The notes: a model not told the origin generated them from the sequence alone. A stretch of DNA of 11,336 nucleotides from Parcubacteria group bacterium (GCA_041657845.1 JBBABD010000025.1:1-11336), one strand, 5' to 3'. Positions 1 to 6,751 are shown, counted from the stretch's first letter. Program-made: numbers and translations.

Positions 1-851
1 TCAAGGAAGAAGCTCGTGACCTTGGCGAACGTCGCTCCAGAGTCGTCCGAACGCCACAAGGCCCCCGTATCGCGCTCCACGGCCTGAACCACGCCGTAGC
101 CGTCGTAGCCGATGCCTCCAACGTTCGCGTCAGCCTCCATCGCAGCCGCGAACGTGACGAGATCGACGGTAGACCCAACGGTTGTGTCATCTCCGGCAAG
201 CAAGATTCGTCCGCTGTCCCCCGCTTGGCAGATGTCGACGACCTGGATCGGCCCTTCCCCGCTCGCATAGGTCGCGTACTGGATCATCGCCACGTTGATC
301 GTGCCGTCTGCGTTGTAGCTCGCGGCCTCATGGATGACGTAGTAGATGCGGCGTGCGTAGTCCGCATTCGAGAACAGCCAGCACCAAGAGTTGATCGCGC
401 CGCCCACATAGACGAACGCAAGCCCGACCCATCCATGCACCTGCGTAGATGGATGGATCGCCTCGAAGGCGGCGTCTTCGGTCGTTTCCTTCCAGCGCGA
501 CTCATCGACGTTTTCTGTCCAATGCAGCGTCCCGCGATTCTCCTGCGCAACCCAGGCGTCCACCTCGACGCCAGCGACGAAGCGACGACCGAATGAGATG
601 CCTCGTCCACCAGACATCGCGCCCTCAAACGGGCCTGCCTCGAAATCGAAGTCGACGCCTTGCACCGCGAGCAGTTTCGAGCCCTTGCCGGTGAGTTGGT
701 AGACGAGGTTTTCGATCTTCTCGCCATCAAGCGACAACCTAAATTCTACGTCTAAGACGCTTGCGAGGCGCGACAAGATGTCAGCAGCGCTGCCACCAGA
801 CTTCTTGCCGGTGGACGGGTACTTGGCTTTGGATGTCCGCATGTTGCCCAC
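1..851 (-). CDS. Putative spike/receptor-binding structural protein with Asp-box (3' end missing)
   Basis: Partial gene; at least 283 codons are visible and the reading frame is open to the left edge. I read the start as GTG at 851 because GAGGT lies 5 nt upstream; an in-frame ATG at 842 is the alternative but is badly spaced from that site. It starts 8 nt after the preceding stop, as the last visible gene of the leftward operon. The N-terminal ~80 residues are mixed helix/strand. From about residue 85 the sequence is rich in Trp, Tyr and Gly with alternating strand-like stretches. Near the visible end, S268-x-D270-x-G272-x-T274-F275 matches the Asp-box (BNR repeat) consensus, which in known families sits on beta-propeller hairpins of sialidase-like and other carbohydrate-binding proteins. 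One Asp-box alone does not prove a propeller. Position after the capsid genes suggests a host-binding spike, but this is inference. No signal peptide or membrane segment is seen. Confidence 0.6.
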   Translation of the reverse strand, partial: MGNMRTSKAKYPSTGKKSGGSAADILSRLASVLDVEFRLSLDGEKIENLVYQLTGKGSKLLAVQGVDFDFEAGPFEGAMSGGRGISFGRRFVAGVEVDAWVAQENRGTLHWTENVDESRWKETTEDAAFEAIHPSTQVHGWVGLAFVYVGGAINSWCWLFSNADYARRIYYVIHEAASYNADGTINVAMIQYATYASGEGPIQVVDICQAGDSGRILLAGDDTTVGSTVDLVTFAAAMEADANVGGIGYDGYGVVQAVERDTGALWRSDDSGATFAKVTSFFL

Positions 852-859
852 GTTGGACC

Positions 860-1450
860 TCAGATCTTGGGGTAGGTGTGACGAACCTTCAAGCTGATCT
901 CCAGCTTGAGAGGCTCCGCATTCCAGTCAGGGTCCAGTGCGAGAGTCTTGATGTCCAACCCGTACGGGATCAAGCCGATCCACTTCTCTGTGGCAACATC
1001 GCCACCCGTGTGCTTCCCGAATGGGATGAAGCGGTTCACTTCCATCCACTCGCCCCAAGGGGCGCAGAAGTCGATGAACAGGTTTGGCTTGAAGGGGACA
1101 TCGTTGGGGATGCCCGTGGCGACCGTGTCGAACACAGCTCCAATGACACCATAGATGCGCACTTCGGTCCTGGCCTGAAGGGTGAGCAGCGCGTCCGCAA
1201 ACGGGCAATCCAGGCGTACGGCTTCGAGGAAGATGTTGTCCCTCAAGTCAAACGAATTGCCCTTGTCATTGACGCCCTTGCCGCCCCAAGTGGGACTGTC
1301 GAATACCTCGATGTCAGGCTGGATGCACGCCTTGTGCGCTCCAGGCACCGCTGCGGTGTTGGCGATGATGAGCGGTGCCGGGGCCGCCAGGACATCGATA
1401 CCCTCGCTCCAGGCGAACGGAAGCGTCGTGATGCGTGGTAGGTAGCTCAT
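860..1450 (-). CDS. Structural protein candidate, beta-rich, 196 aa
   Basis: Complete 196-residue gene. Its ATG overlaps the stop of the upstream gene as TGATG, and GGAG lies 6 nt before the start, so it is translationally coupled. I do not recognise the family. No membrane helix, signal peptide or catalytic motif is visible. The sequence is Pro-, Trp- and Gly-rich with alternating hydrophobic strands (for example around residues 96-110, 122-128 and 180-192), as expected for a beta-sandwich. It is close in size to the three upstream proteins (190, 208 and 195 residues), though unlike them it lacks the clear terminal strand-Gly motif. Placed between capsid-like proteins and a putative spike, it is most likely a minor capsid, vertex or spike-base protein. 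That role is inferred from position and composition only. Confidence 0.7.
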   Translation of the reverse strand: MSYLPRITTLPFAWSEGIDVLAAPAPLIIANTAAVPGAHKACIQPDIEVFDSPTWGGKGVNDKGNSFDLRDNIFLEAVRLDCPFADALLTLQARTEVRIYGVIGAVFDTVATGIPNDVPFKPNLFIDFCAPWGEWMEVNRFIPFGKHTGGDVATEKWIGLIPYGLDIKTLALDPDWNAEPLKLEISLKVRHTYPKI

Positions 1451-2037
1451 CAGAAGCTCCGTTCAGCCAGAGTACTGGGTGGGACACCTTCGACCATGGA
1501 CACTCCGCGGCGACCTGACGCGTCAGCACCAGGGATCCATTCAGACGACTTGGAGAACGCAGCGATCCAGTTTTTGTCCGACACCTCGTACCCATTCAGC
1601 GCCACGCGGATGGACAGATTCTGGTATCCCACGAGCTTGTCCGTGATGTCCAGGTTGCAGCTCATGAACGTCTCCAGGTGCTTGGGCTCACTGGTGCAGT
1701 AGTACCACCAGCGCAACCGAAGGTCGTCGACGCGCCCCGCGAACGGGAGCGTATTCCGGAACACGGGCGTTCCCGAGTCGTCCACAATGGTCAGCAAGGA
1801 CATCTTGGTCTGGCTGTCGACCAGAGCCTCCAGCAGGATCTCATCAGACACTGACGGCAGGAACGACATCGACTCGATGAGGTACAGCGATCGGTTGTTG
1901 AGGTCGTAGTTGAAGCTGGCCTTGACACCCTTGAAATTGAAGCCCCCAGCGATCTGGGGAGCCGTCAGAGTGGCCATCATGCGAAACGGGGTTGTCGAAG
2001 CCCAGGGCAGGTTGTCGTAGTTGGGGTTGGGGTACAT
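1450..2037 (-). CDS. Structural protein candidate, jelly-roll-like, 195 aa
   Basis: Complete 195-residue gene starting at ATG 2037, overlapping the upstream stop as TGATG. The Shine-Dalgarno site is weak (GGTG about 5 nt upstream), so translation probably depends on coupling. No family recognised. There are no membrane helices; several beta-strand-like runs are visible (residues 33-46, 50-60, 78-95, 104-113). The segment LSIRVALNGYEV (141-152) resembles the closing strand plus Gly seen at the C-terminus of the capsid candidate and the two genes upstream. Here it is followed by a further ~43 residues, rich in Ser and Gly, that could be an arm or linker. I infer a capsid or vertex protein with a beta-sandwich core; alternatives are a spike base or a fibre attachment protein. 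Confidence 0.7.
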   Translation of the reverse strand: MYPNPNYDNLPWASTTPFRMMATLTAPQIAGGFNFKGVKASFNYDLNNRSLYLIESMSFLPSVSDEILLEALVDSQTKMSLLTIVDDSGTPVFRNTLPFAGRVDDLRLRWWYYCTSEPKHLETFMSCNLDITDKLVGYQNLSIRVALNGYEVSDKNWIAAFSKSSEWIPGADASGRRGVSMVEGVPPSTLAERSF

Positions 2038-2663
2038 CAGAGCACCAACAGGTAGCCGAAGATGTTGGCGCTGACACGACGCTCGGCGTTGGACGTGTTG
2101 CGCAGCGTGATCTTGATCTCGGAGTCACCCGTGAAGATGTGCCCCTGCCCGATACGCAACAGCCCCAGGCTCTGCGCTTCGCACAGGTCGCTCAACGGCT
2201 GGTCCGTCGTGATGACACGCCCCTGGGACGACACGAAGGTCATGGAGAGGCGAATGTCGTGCAGGTAGTTGGACAGATGCTGTCGCTGCTTGAGCCTGTA
2301 GAAGGCGGGTGTAGCGGCCAACTCGTCGGCAGGCACGGTCGACCAAGCACCTGCGCGACCCTGGGGTCCCTTGACGGTCCACTTGGTCCACAGGAAGCGG
2401 AAGAAGCCGCGCTCGGGGGTACGAACGGTGAAGGTGCGCTGCCCATTGGCCGCGACAACTTCCTCGACCGTATCGAGCAGGTCTTCGGGCGGTATGATTG
2501 GAGCACCATTGGCGTCAGTGCCGGAGGCGATCATGTCCAGGCGGCGCTTCTGTACCAGAGATATGGCCAGAGGCGTTCCGATGACGTTGGAGGTGCGCTG
2601 CACCAGCTCCGCCTGGAATCGAGCCTCAGACACCGCCAGGGGTAAATCCCGACGGTGGTTCAT
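2037..2663 (-). CDS. Structural protein candidate, jelly-roll-like, 208 aa
   Basis: Complete 208-residue gene; ATG at 2663 with GGGAG 8 nt upstream, 3 nt after the preceding stop. No family recognised. The N-terminal ~45 residues look helical and basic. A central Trp/Phe-rich stretch (residues 85-108) is followed by strand-like segments. The last 40 residues, with SEIKITLRN (181-189) and then RVSANIFGYLLVL (196-208), have the alternating pattern and conserved Gly expected of the final strands of a jelly-roll or similar beta-sandwich. There is no signal peptide or membrane helix. It sits directly after the 190-residue beta-rich gene and before a 195-residue one with which it shares the TGATG overlap. 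Likely a minor capsid or penton-type protein; the role is inferred from context. Confidence 0.7.
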   Translation of the reverse strand: MNHRRDLPLAVSEARFQAELVQRTSNVIGTPLAISLVQKRRLDMIASGTDANGAPIIPPEDLLDTVEEVVAANGQRTFTVRTPERGFFRFLWTKWTVKGPQGRAGAWSTVPADELAATPAFYRLKQRQHLSNYLHDIRLSMTFVSSQGRVITTDQPLSDLCEAQSLGLLRIGQGHIFTGDSEIKITLRNTSNAERRVSANIFGYLLVL

Positions 2664-2666
2664 GGC

Positions 2667-3239
2667 TTATGCTCCCACGCCGTCGTGCAGCAACCCGATC
2701 AGCGTCACCTCGACCTTGTGGTACGCCGCTTCGGCGACGGTCAGGATGGCTTCGTCGCGGTTGCGGAACTCGAAGTACAGGTCCTTCTGGTCTTCCAGGA
2801 CGAGCTTGTAGGGGCTCAACACGACCAGCCCAGGCACATAGCCCGGAGCGCACAGGTTCTCGATGGGCATGAAGCCGTCGGTCAGCTCGCGACCCGTGGC
2901 GGCATCCTTGATGTACACCGTCAAGCCCGACTCGGCCTTCTGGGTGGCGTCAGCCGCGCTCGACACAGCCAACCCCATGGGGAAGCTGGTCTGCTGCCCC
3001 GTGATCGCGTCGATGGTCTGAGGCACCACGCCGTTGACGTCGCACGGCCCGTAGGCGCGGATGCGGATCTCGGTGATCTTGAACGCGCCATTGAGCGAGT
3101 TGTTGATCTTGAGACGCCCCGAGTTGCTGGGGTTACCCTTGCACGGCACGACCGTCTCGCCGCCCAGGAATTTCGGGTAGCGGAAGCGCTGGGTTGAAAT
3201 GTCGTCGGAGAGCTGGGCTGCGATGTCGGAGGCTTGCAT
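2667..3239 (-). CDS. Structural protein candidate, jelly-roll-like, 190 aa
   Basis: Complete 190-residue gene; ATG at 3239 with GAGGA 5 nt upstream. It is the first gene after the 99-bp hairpin-bearing gap behind the capsid candidate, so it may be transcribed at a lower level by read-through. No family recognised. After a short helical N-terminus (1-17) the sequence is strand-rich, with KITEIRIRAYG (54-64), a loop containing a Pro/Gly-rich turn, and LYFEFRNRDE (154-163). The closing segment KVEVTLIGLLHDG (175-187) resembles the ends of the capsid candidate and the next two genes. It contains GNPS at 35-38, an NP site like those in the basic proteins upstream. Three cysteines (33, 66, 130) are present. 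A capsid or vertex role is inferred. Confidence 0.72.
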   Translation of the reverse strand: MQASDIAAQLSDDISTQRFRYPKFLGGETVVPCKGNPSNSGRLKINNSLNGAFKITEIRIRAYGPCDVNGVVPQTIDAITGQQTSFPMGLAVSSAADATQKAESGLTVYIKDAATGRELTDGFMPIENLCAPGYVPGLVVLSPYKLVLEDQKDLYFEFRNRDEAILTVAEAAYHKVEVTLIGLLHDGVGA

Positions 3240-3274
3240 GTGGTTCCTCTAAGGAAGAGATGGTGCCATGGTAG

Positions 3275-3334
3275 AAAGGTAAAAGGGTCGAGTCCTTCTC
3301 GACCAAAGGTACAAGGGTCCCGAGGGACCCTGGA
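3275..3334 (-). terminator. Tandem 30-bp repeat carrying two hairpins, likely terminator pair after capsid gene
   Basis: Two adjacent 30-bp units (3275-3304 and 3305-3334) each begin, on the + strand, with AAAGGTAAAAGGGTC or AAAGGTACAAGGGTC (14 of 15 identical) and each contain a hairpin. In unit 2 the stem is 8 bp (3314-3321 with 3324-3331; core GGGTCCC/GGGACCC). In unit 1 it is 7 bp (3286-3292 with 3298-3304; GGTCGAG/CTCGACC, 5-nt loop). Read on the minus strand, the unit 1 hairpin is followed by CTTTTACCTTTCT, a reasonable U-tract; the unit 2 hairpin is followed by TTGTACCTTT, a weaker one. They lie 8-64 nt beyond the capsid stop codon. Best reading: a partial or duplicated intrinsic terminator that lets most transcripts end after the capsid gene; RNA stabilisation is an alternative. 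Confidence 0.55.
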
Positions 3335-3338
3335 GACA

Positions 3339-4061
3339 CTACTTCGAGCGGACCATTCCACCGATGAGGGAGATGCGGAGCGCATCGCCGTCAGTGGCCA
3401 GCACCGTCAGCGCGTCCGTGACCGAAGCGATGTTCTGGTCAGGGATGATCTGGATGGAGAACTGGGTCTGGTTGCCGTTGATGTTCGAGATCACGACCTG
3501 CTGATCGAGGTTGAGCAGCTTGCCCGGAACACCGAACGCCGCGTTGAAGCTCTGGGCTCCGGCAGCGGCCAGGGTGGGGGTGATGTACTCGACCGGGGCC
3601 GTGTAGCCCACGAGGTCGGCCAGAGAGTTCCAGGCACTCATGGGCGTCTCGAACTCGAACTCGAGCGTGGGCATCTTCACGCGCAGGATCGAGTAGTTGA
3701 GCAGGTGCCTGAAGGCGTGGAGCTTCTTGGCCGCGTCGGCGACGGTGTCGGGGGTCTGGTTGGCCGCAGCGCCTGCGCCACTGGACTGCACCATGTTCAG
3801 CGCGATGCGGTCGAACACGAACGAGTTGCCAGCCGGGAGGCGGCGGGACTCGGTCATGGACGTGTGTCCCAGCGTCTTGGTGACGCCGAACTGTGCGCTG
3901 TTCTGCGGCACGGCGAAGAACTCGACAAGCTGGTTCCAGCCGGTCGCGAACTTGACGGTGTCCCAGATGGTGGAGCTGATGAAGTCACCAGCACCGGCGG
4001 GGCGGGAGCCCTGGTTGACGAGGCCGAGGGCCTGCATGGAACGCTCGCTGACTGCAAACAT
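3339..4061 (-). CDS. Probable major capsid protein of a tailless virus
   Basis: Complete 240-residue gene; ATG at 4061 with AAGGAG 6 nt upstream, the strongest start context in the window, preceded by a 139-bp gap and followed by hairpins, as expected for a highly expressed gene. No membrane helix or signal. Features that resemble, from memory, capsid proteins of tailless double-jelly-roll phages (the FLiP-like metagenomic groups): FFAVP at 48-52, RLPAGNSFVF at 74-83 entering a hydrophobic strand, alternating strands around 122-138 and 173-206, and a closing strand ALRISLIGGMVR (227-238). At 240 residues it is somewhat shorter than typical double jelly-roll capsids (PM2 P2 is about 269), so a single jelly-roll or compact variant remains possible. 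A structure prediction would decide. Capsid function is inferred; that it is an expressed structural gene is well supported by context. Confidence 0.6.
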   Translation of the reverse strand: MFAVSERSMQALGLVNQGSRPAGAGDFISSTIWDTVKFATGWNQLVEFFAVPQNSAQFGVTKTLGHTSMTESRRLPAGNSFVFDRIALNMVQSSGAGAAANQTPDTVADAAKKLHAFRHLLNYSILRVKMPTLEFEFETPMSAWNSLADLVGYTAPVEYITPTLAAAGAQSFNAAFGVPGKLLNLDQQVVISNINGNQTQFSIQIIPDQNIASVTDALTVLATDGDALRISLIGGMVRSK

Positions 4062-4162
4062 GATTATCTCCTTGGTGCGGACACATCTTCTCATGGTCCG
4101 AGTGGGTCACCCTATGGGTGTGCTCAAAAGGCCCCAGGATCGGGACCGTTCAAGATCAAGTA

Positions 4163-4195
4163 CCCTGAGTGATTCTCAGGGCAAATTCTGTCGAA
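4163..4195 (-). promoter_or_regulatory. Hairpin cassette upstream of capsid gene (139-bp gap 4062-4200)
   Basis: The gap between the upstream gene and the capsid candidate holds, reading leftward, TTCGACAGAA then TTGCC (4180-4195), beginning 5 nt after the stop codon, overlapping a perfect 7-bp hairpin CCCTGAG/CTCAGGG with a 5-nt loop (4163-4181). No U-tract follows, so it is not a classical terminator. The same arrangement occurs in the gap before the preceding gene (4855-4900), which argues for a functional element such as an RNA-processing or stability hairpin, a regulator site, or an unusual promoter. A small second hairpin, CACCC-TAT-GGGTG, lies at 4108-4120. I found no convincing -10/-35 pair in this gap. 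Confidence 0.4.
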
Positions 4196-4200
4196 CTGGA

Positions 4201-4782
4201 TCAGTTTGCCTGGAAGAATCCGTCGGTGGTGCCCGAGCGGCCCGACAGAGTGTTCTGGATGGAACGTGCAGGCAGATCGGCACCGAGGTTGCGGCGGATC
4301 GAACCGGCAGGCAGGTCAGAGCCTACCATGCGGTAGCGCTGGTTCTCGCCCACGAGACCCGTGAAGCCGGGGACGTTCTGGCGCACGAGGTCCATGCCAC
4401 CCGACGCTGCCACACCCAGAGCGACCTTCTTGGCGAGGTCCTTCTTCATGTATCCGTACGCCAGGGCGCCAACGGCGATGTGGACGAGGCCGCGAAGCTT
4501 CAGACCCCAGCCGGAGGTGAAGAGTCCGATCTTGTTCAGTCCGTAGTTCGTGATCGCCACGCCACCAGCGAGACCGGCCACCAGGGGCAACACGGTACCG
4601 AGGACGACGTTCTTGACGCCACGAGCGGCGGACGGATTCCGACGGGTGCGGGAGGGGTTGGCGCGGGTGACCTTGCCCTTGTAGGGACTGCGCTTACCGA
4701 ACGTGACGGTCCCCCTGCTGATGCGGACCTTGGGGCGAACGTATCCGCTCTTGGACTTGCGACTGCGACGGCGAGTGGCCAT
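4201..4782 (-). CDS. Basic NP-motif membrane protein, 193 aa
   Basis: Complete 193-residue gene; start ATG 4782 chosen because AAGGAG lies 7 nt upstream (an upstream in-frame ATG at 4887 has no such site and would run across the hairpin region). The first 50 residues contain 18 Arg/Lys and no acidic residue, ending in ANPSRTRRNP (41-50), two NP motifs in a row. Two hydrophobic segments follow (about 58-77 and 98-112), then a Gly/Ala-rich amphipathic stretch. Near the C-terminus a 13-residue unit repeats (155-166 and 168-179, both with DLPA-x-SI). Interpretation: a membrane protein with a nucleic-acid-binding basic arm, possibly linking genome to an internal virion membrane, or a vertex component. 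No known family recognised. It is followed by a hairpin cassette and then the capsid gene. Confidence 0.7.
   Translation of the reverse strand: MATRRRSRKSKSGYVRPKVRISRGTVTFGKRSPYKGKVTRANPSRTRRNPSAARGVKNVVLGTVLPLVAGLAGGVAITNYGLNKIGLFTSGWGLKLRGLVHIAVGALAYGYMKKDLAKKVALGVAASGGMDLVRQNVPGFTGLVGENQRYRMVGSDLPAGSIRRNLGADLPARSIQNTLSGRSGTTDGFFQAN
4246..4320 (-). repeat. Tandem 39-bp coding repeat
   Basis: Two copies of a 13-codon unit lie next to each other at the 3' end of the basic membrane protein gene. Protein copies are SDLPAGSIRRNL and ADLPARSIQNTL; on the DNA (+ strand) the copies share GGAT-GAAC and GGCAG cores. This looks like a recent internal duplication and could be a short repeated binding motif. 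Confidence 0.5.
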
Positions 4783-4854
4783 GACATGACTCCTTGTGGT
4801 GTGGATCTGATCTGTGACCACTCGCACTAAAGGAGTCGCGTAGTCTGCTGTAGT

Positions 4855-4900
4855 CCCGAGATTACTGTCTCGGGTCAGTTTTGGCAAGTGTTCTGCCGAA
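4855..4900 (-). promoter_or_regulatory. Hairpin cassette, possible promoter, in 121-bp gap 4783-4903
   Basis: Reading leftward from 3 nt past the stop of the upstream gene: TTCGGCAGAA, then TTGCC (4883-4900), then a perfect 7-bp hairpin CCCGAGA/TCTCGGG with 6-nt loop (4855-4874). The order matches the element at 4163-4195 (TTCGRCAGAA 9 of 10 identical, TTGCC identical). TTGCCA (4882-4887) followed after 17 nt by TAATCT (4859-4864) could be a sigma70-type promoter (5/6 and 3/6 matches), which would overlap the hairpin. No U-tract follows the hairpin. Either a promoter/operator or an RNA element; not resolved from sequence. Confidence 0.4.
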
Positions 4901-4903
4901 ATT

Positions 4904-5467
4904 CTACTTGCGGGGCCGTTTGGAAGGCTTTTTGGCGGGCCTGCGCAGCGCCACCAGGGGCTTCTTGACCGCCCCGGTGCGCTTGTGCTGGCGCTTGGCC
5001 TTCAGCACCGTCATGACCCTGCCAGTAGCCGTATCCGTGACGGCACCCTTGACGGCCTTGTGGGCTGCACGGGAGGTGTTGGCCGCGCTGAGGGTGTGTG
5101 CCCGAGACACAACCTTCTCACCCGTCGCGGTGACGCCCTCGGCCTTGTAGCGCAGGCCGGGGATGTGCGCCTTCGTGCCGTACTTGGCCTTGGTGCGCGA
5201 GCGGTCCAGGGCACGCACAGCGAGCTTGGTCTGGGAGGGGTTCTTCTTGGTCTTGCGCCCAGGGTATGACTTGCCGATCACGGCAATGCGTGGGTCATAG
5301 CCGTCGTGGTTGATGAGACTGCGCCTGACGTCACCGGCTGTAGTTCCAGGTGTGAAGAAAACGGTGTCGATGTGCTTCTTGCCCAGGAACACGTCGAACT
5401 CTCCAATGAGAGCTCGTGCATTGCTCTTGCGCACCGGGGAGGGGTTGAGGAGTGGGATGGTGTTCAT
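4904..5467 (-). CDS. Basic NP-motif protein, probable DNA-binding virion protein, 187 aa
   Basis: Complete 187-residue gene; ATG 5467 with AAAGGT 6 nt upstream, 11 nt after the preceding stop. The N-terminus carries LLNPSP (6-11). A compact domain at about 22-66 (FDVFLGKKHIDTVFF, then DVRRSLINHDGYDPRIAVIGK) looks like a small alpha/beta module of a type I believe recurs in uncultured phage genomes, but I cannot name it. KKNPS follows at 74-78, and the remaining ~110 residues are strongly basic and low in acidic residues, ending in a tail of repeated Lys, Arg and Pro, similar in style to histone-like or protamine-like DNA-condensing proteins. No membrane helix. Likely a virion protein that contacts packaged DNA. 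Function inferred from charge and context. Confidence 0.7.
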   Translation of the reverse strand: MNTIPLLNPSPVRKSNARALIGEFDVFLGKKHIDTVFFTPGTTAGDVRRSLINHDGYDPRIAVIGKSYPGRKTKKNPSQTKLAVRALDRSRTKAKYGTKAHIPGLRYKAEGVTATGEKVVSRAHTLSAANTSRAAHKAVKGAVTDTATGRVMTVLKAKRQHKRTGAVKKPLVALRRPAKKPSKRPRK

Positions 5468-5478
5468 CGTATCACCTT

Positions 5479-6741
5479 TCAGCGGAGGGATGCAGGAATG
5501 AGGGAGTCGCGGAGCACTTCGGCCAGGACCTTGGAGTGGCTCGCGCCCTTCCAGTTGCCCTGGGCGTCACGTACCACGTACTGAGGCTTGCGAGATGCGG
5601 CTCCAGTGTATTCGCGTGTGATCTTGAGACCACCCTTGAGGGTGCGAGACCTTGTCTTCGGATTCGGCCTGGACGGATGCAGAGCTGCGTTCCTTGGATC
5701 GCGGGCGACCTTCAGGATGACGTGCTCGACGGTGCCCCAGGAGCACCAGTTGTTCGTGCCGCCTGTGTAGTCCTTCAGAGACGACGCCGTGCGAACATAC
5801 CCCTCGGGAGTGCGGTCTGCTGCCATGCGACCGTCGCACATGATGTTGACGTAGATGATGGGCAATCCCTTGGAACGCAAATCGACGAAGCCAGACACGT
5901 AGCGGTAGCCGTCCTTGATGGTCTTGACCTCTTCGCTGGTCAGGCCCAGGTACTTCTTGATCTTGTTGCGCAGCTTCGCCGCAGTCCACGGAGCCGTGCT
6001 GCCCGCGTTGCCGAACTCGGGATTCTTCCGGGCAGACAGAATCCGTCTCCCCTTCGCAGTCGGCTTGCACTCGCCCCGCGAGACGTGGGTGCGTAGAGCG
6101 GGGTTCTTCTTGGTTGGAGCCCAGTCACCCGACAGCACCGAGTCCACGAACAGTCTTGCCGCAACCTTGCGCACCGGCAGCGTGGCGTACAGCTTTACGT
6201 CTCGGTCGTTGCCGTAGTAGGTGCGAGCTGCCCGAGGCATCCACGTCCCAGCCAGGAACGCGACGTATCTCGTCTTGTTGAAGTCGGGACGTTTGGCGAC
6301 ATTGGCCAAGTTCAGCGCGAGGCGCTCACCGTCCGCCTTGTGGGTAGGGGACCATCGCAGCGTTGTCGCAATCTCGTTGCCAGTGGCGTCGTTCAGGTAG
6401 TCGTCGCCAGGGTTTGACCTCGCCAAGATCGCCGAAGCAACCTCGTCGGCTTCCGAGTTGCCTGAACCCTTGCGTCGGATGGCGTCCAGGGTGTTGGACA
6501 CGATCTGATACGAGTCATCCATGAGAACCTTGTGCCCGTCCATGAGCAGCCAGTCTCCTGGGGTCTTGGAGCGGGCCATGTAGAACCGGGGTGTGGGGTT
6601 CTTCTTGACAGAAAACGTCTTGGCTCGACGCTCCCGTTCAATATCCTGGGTACTCTTTCCACCGTGTGTGGTGTACGACTTGACCGTCGACACCTTCGGC
6701 TTCATGCTCAGGATCTTCTGGAGGGTGCTTTGCTTCTTCAT
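5479..6741 (-). CDS. Large NP-motif protein of unknown function, possible polyprotein, 420 aa
   Basis: Complete 420-residue gene, the longest in the window. I start it at ATG 6741, 10 nt after the preceding stop; the ribosome site is weak (GAAAGTG). The open frame extends further upstream but that would overlap the previous gene. Basic NP motifs sit at 46-49 (KKNP), 211-214 (KKNP) and 238-241 (RKNP), with looser ones at 108-111 (RSNP) and 358-361 (RPNP). The strong sites divide the protein into a basic N-terminus (1-47), a ~160-residue domain (50-210), a short basic linker (215-240) and a ~180-residue C-terminal domain. That C-terminal part has a conserved-looking block from KYLGL (273) through DGYRYVSG (287-294) and YTGGTNNWCSWG (335-346). 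No membrane helix. I recognise no family. The layout suggests a chain of modules cut or joined at NP sites; this is a hypothesis. Confidence 0.68.
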   Translation of the reverse strand: MKKQSTLQKILSMKPKVSTVKSYTTHGGKSTQDIERERRAKTFSVKKNPTPRFYMARSKTPGDWLLMDGHKVLMDDSYQIVSNTLDAIRRKGSGNSEADEVASAILARSNPGDDYLNDATGNEIATTLRWSPTHKADGERLALNLANVAKRPDFNKTRYVAFLAGTWMPRAARTYYGNDRDVKLYATLPVRKVAARLFVDSVLSGDWAPTKKNPALRTHVSRGECKPTAKGRRILSARKNPEFGNAGSTAPWTAAKLRNKIKKYLGLTSEEVKTIKDGYRYVSGFVDLRSKGLPIIYVNIMCDGRMAADRTPEGYVRTASSLKDYTGGTNNWCSWGTVEHVILKVARDPRNAALHPSRPNPKTRSRTLKGGLKITREYTGAASRKPQYVVRDAQGNWKGASHSKVLAEVLRDSLIPASLR

Positions 6742-6751
6742 GGATTCACTT

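Noticed and set aside
284..730. 148-codon minus-strand frame rich in Arg/Ser
   Set aside because: Overlaps in a different frame the larger Asp-box protein, which has a plausible start, sensible composition and continues the operon.
761..1441. 226-codon + strand frame
   Set aside because: Antisense to the 196-aa gene, no ribosome site, and shadow-like composition.
3234..4830. Long open frames on the + strand (3234-4172 and 3697-4830) opposite the capsid and basic protein genes
   Set aside because: They are antisense to well-supported genes with strong ribosome sites, run across the hairpin-bearing gaps, and have the skewed composition (Arg/Gly/Val/Asp-rich) of GC-rich shadow frames.
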